From: a virus
IMG/VR virus record: IMGVR_UViG_3300032053_000309
Coordinates: 1-32,055 of that record
Direction: 5' to 3' (one strand)
Length of the DNA: 32,055 nt
The notes under the pieces were generated by a model. The model was not told where the DNA came from, searched no databases, and saw only the letters and a list, made by a program, of their open reading frames with translations. Each line of letters begins with the position of its first letter. Within the stretch, counting starts at the first letter, position 1. Both the position numbers and the translations under genes were made by a program. Shown piece by piece: positions 30,993 to 32,055 of the stretch.

Positions 30993-32055
30993 ATGAAAGT
31001 CATCCGACGCGACCCCGCGAAAGGGTACATCGACACGAACTTTTGGCTCCCGAAGAGCTTCGCGAACGTAGAGGGGGTGAAGAACGCGCTGACGTTCGAC
31101 TTCTCCGAGAAGGGGAAGCCGAACGTGCTCGTGCTCTGGAAGGAGACGCCGTCTCACCTCATCGTGCCCCGGGAGTTCTGGGACACGACGTCGAGCGACT
31201 TCACCTTTCCGATCGTGGACTGCCGACCCATCGCCTACCAGCGCGTGCAGATCGAGAGCAAGATTCGCCTCGACCATCTGCCGAACCTCCAAGGCGTTCT
31301 GACGCCCACGGGGGACGACGTGCAGCGTCACGCGATGGAGGCGTTGCTCCCGTCGCGCGGGGGGATCCTTCAGCTCGCGTGCGGCAAGGGGAAGGCCCAG
31401 CCGCGCTCGACGCCCATACCAACCACACGAGGGTGGAGGGCCCTCGGAGATCTTCAGGTAGGAGACGAAGTCTTCGGCTCGGACGGGAAGCCTACGCGCG
31501 TCGTCGGCGTCTTTCCGCAAGGGGTGCTCCCCGTCTACCGCGTAACCATGGAGGACGGAACATCGACCAGGTGCTGCAACGAACACTTGTGGTTCACTCA
31601 AACCCCCGGAGATCGAAGGAAGGGACTCCCGGGGCAAGTACGCTCGATGGGGCTCATTTGCGAAACCCTGCGTTCGGCAGCGGGGGCCCAGCACGCCATC
31701 CCGCGAACCGAGCCCCTCGAGTATCCTGATGCGGAAGGCGTTTACTCCCCCTTGTTGATAGGCGCGTACCTGGGCGACGGGCACTCCGCGGTCTACAGGG
31801 GTGCTCGGCGCATCCAGATCGACAAGGGGAGCGCTGAGTTCCATGCAATCCTCGCGAAGGAACTAAACGCCGTAGGAGAGCCCTACGGGACAGCGACGGA
31901 CAAGAGGTCGAAGAACATCTCGACCTTCATCCGCTTTGAACACGGCATGGGAGATACGTTCTGGGAAGTACTCGAAGAGCTCGGGTTGATAGGGATCCCG
32001 AGCGAGGAGAAGTTCATCCCTGAGAAATACCTCCGCGCTTCAGTACGAGAAAGAG
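30993..32055 (+). CDS. SF2-type DNA helicase, N-terminal part, interrupted by an intein
   Basis: The ATG has GAGGAGAA just upstream and the frame stays open to the right edge. The 134-residue N-extein ends RRPIAYQ-like then VQRHAMEALLPSRGGILQLACGKGK, in which R-x-YQ and GGILQ-x-x-CGKGK[T] match the start of the first RecA-like domain of superfamily 2 helicases (Q-motif-like region then Walker A). The catalytic Thr of GKGKT must come from the C-extein beyond the intein. Such helicases act in DNA replication, recombination or repair. The DEAD/DEAH box and later motifs are outside the window, so the subfamily cannot be given. Confidence 0.8.
   Translation, partial: MKVIRRDPAKGYIDTNFWLPKSFANVEGVKNALTFDFSEKGKPNVLVLWKETPSHLIVPREFWDTTSSDFTFPIVDCRPIAYQRVQIESKIRLDHLPNLQGVLTPTGDDVQRHAMEALLPSRGGILQLACGKGKAQPRSTPIPTTRGWRALGDLQVGDEVFGSDGKPTRVVGVFPQGVLPVYRVTMEDGTSTRCCNEHLWFTQTPGDRRKGLPGQVRSMGLICETLRSAAGAQHAIPRTEPLEYPDAEGVYSPLLIGAYLGDGHSAVYRGARRIQIDKGSAEFHAILAKELNAVGEPYGTATDKRSKNISTFIRFEHGMGDTFWEVLEELGLIGIPSEEKFIPEKYLRASVRER
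31395..32055 (+). mobile_element. Intein in helicase Walker A motif, C-terminal part outside window
   Basis: The intein starts at Ala135, right after ACGKGK. Its block A reads AQPRSTPIPTTRGWRALGDL, followed by QVGDEVFGSDGKPTRVVGVF. The block B position is CNEHLW, with Cys where most inteins have Thr. One LAGLIDADG helix, LLIGAYLGDGHS, is visible; the second lies beyond the edge. Ala as first residue and the altered block B point to a class 2 or class 3 splicing mechanism rather than the standard class 1. The expected +1 extein residue is Thr of the Walker A motif. Confidence 0.88.

Overview
The window is a piece of a large, GC-rich tailed double-stranded DNA phage genome (or an integrated or metagenomic copy of one). 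The evidence is a large terminase subunit, a portal protein, a gp5/gpV-like baseplate spike, a run of helical virion-type proteins packed end to end on the minus strand, and a phage-encoded multisubunit-type RNA polymerase. I see no rRNA, tRNA, CRISPR array, transposase, integrase or housekeeping operon. The host cannot be named from the sequence. The presence of its own polymerase, several inteins and a helicase points to a big (jumbo-type) phage.

Layout. The minus strand carries a late/virion module read from high to low coordinates. It starts with a 484-aa virion-type protein (30206-28752), followed by a 256-aa protein, a glycine-rich 299-aa protein, the portal with an intein, and a small protein ending at 23745. 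After an interruption it resumes with a single-chain beta-beta' RNA polymerase (18918-12427), an OB-fold baseplate spike, an extremely hydrophobic Ala/Ser/Leu repeat protein, a 713-aa virion-type protein, a 330-aa protein, a 148-aa protein, and the large terminase with an intein (6673-3821). Two more virion-type proteins (2838-1083) and an intein-interrupted protein running off the left edge complete it; the last may be a head maturation protease. Start codons usually overlap or closely follow the preceding stop codon.

Plus-strand genes interrupt this module as islands. At 2869-3790 there is a MerR-like HTH protein and a small Cys-containing protein. At 6672-6971 there is a 99-aa ORF. At 19014-23622 there are small proteins, a Cys-rich protein, a MoxR-type AAA+ ATPase translationally coupled to an HExxH/VWA protein, and a BRO-like protein set between two intrinsic terminators. 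At 30318 onward there is a Pro/Gln-rich protein, a terminator, and the N-terminal part of an SF2-type helicase whose Walker A motif is split by an intein. That gene runs off the right edge.

How they fit together. Terminase and portal package DNA into heads built from the virion proteins. The spike and its neighbours belong to the tail or baseplate. The RNA polymerase would transcribe phage genes without relying wholly on the host enzyme, and its place among virion genes raises the possibility that it is packaged. The AAA+/VWA pair resembles MoxR/RavA-type remodelling machines. The most unusual points are the single-chain polymerase lacking the first beta' zinc ribbon, four inteins in 32 kb (at least two at catalytic motifs), and a K-x-A-[A/S] tetrapeptide strongly over-represented in the putative virion proteins.
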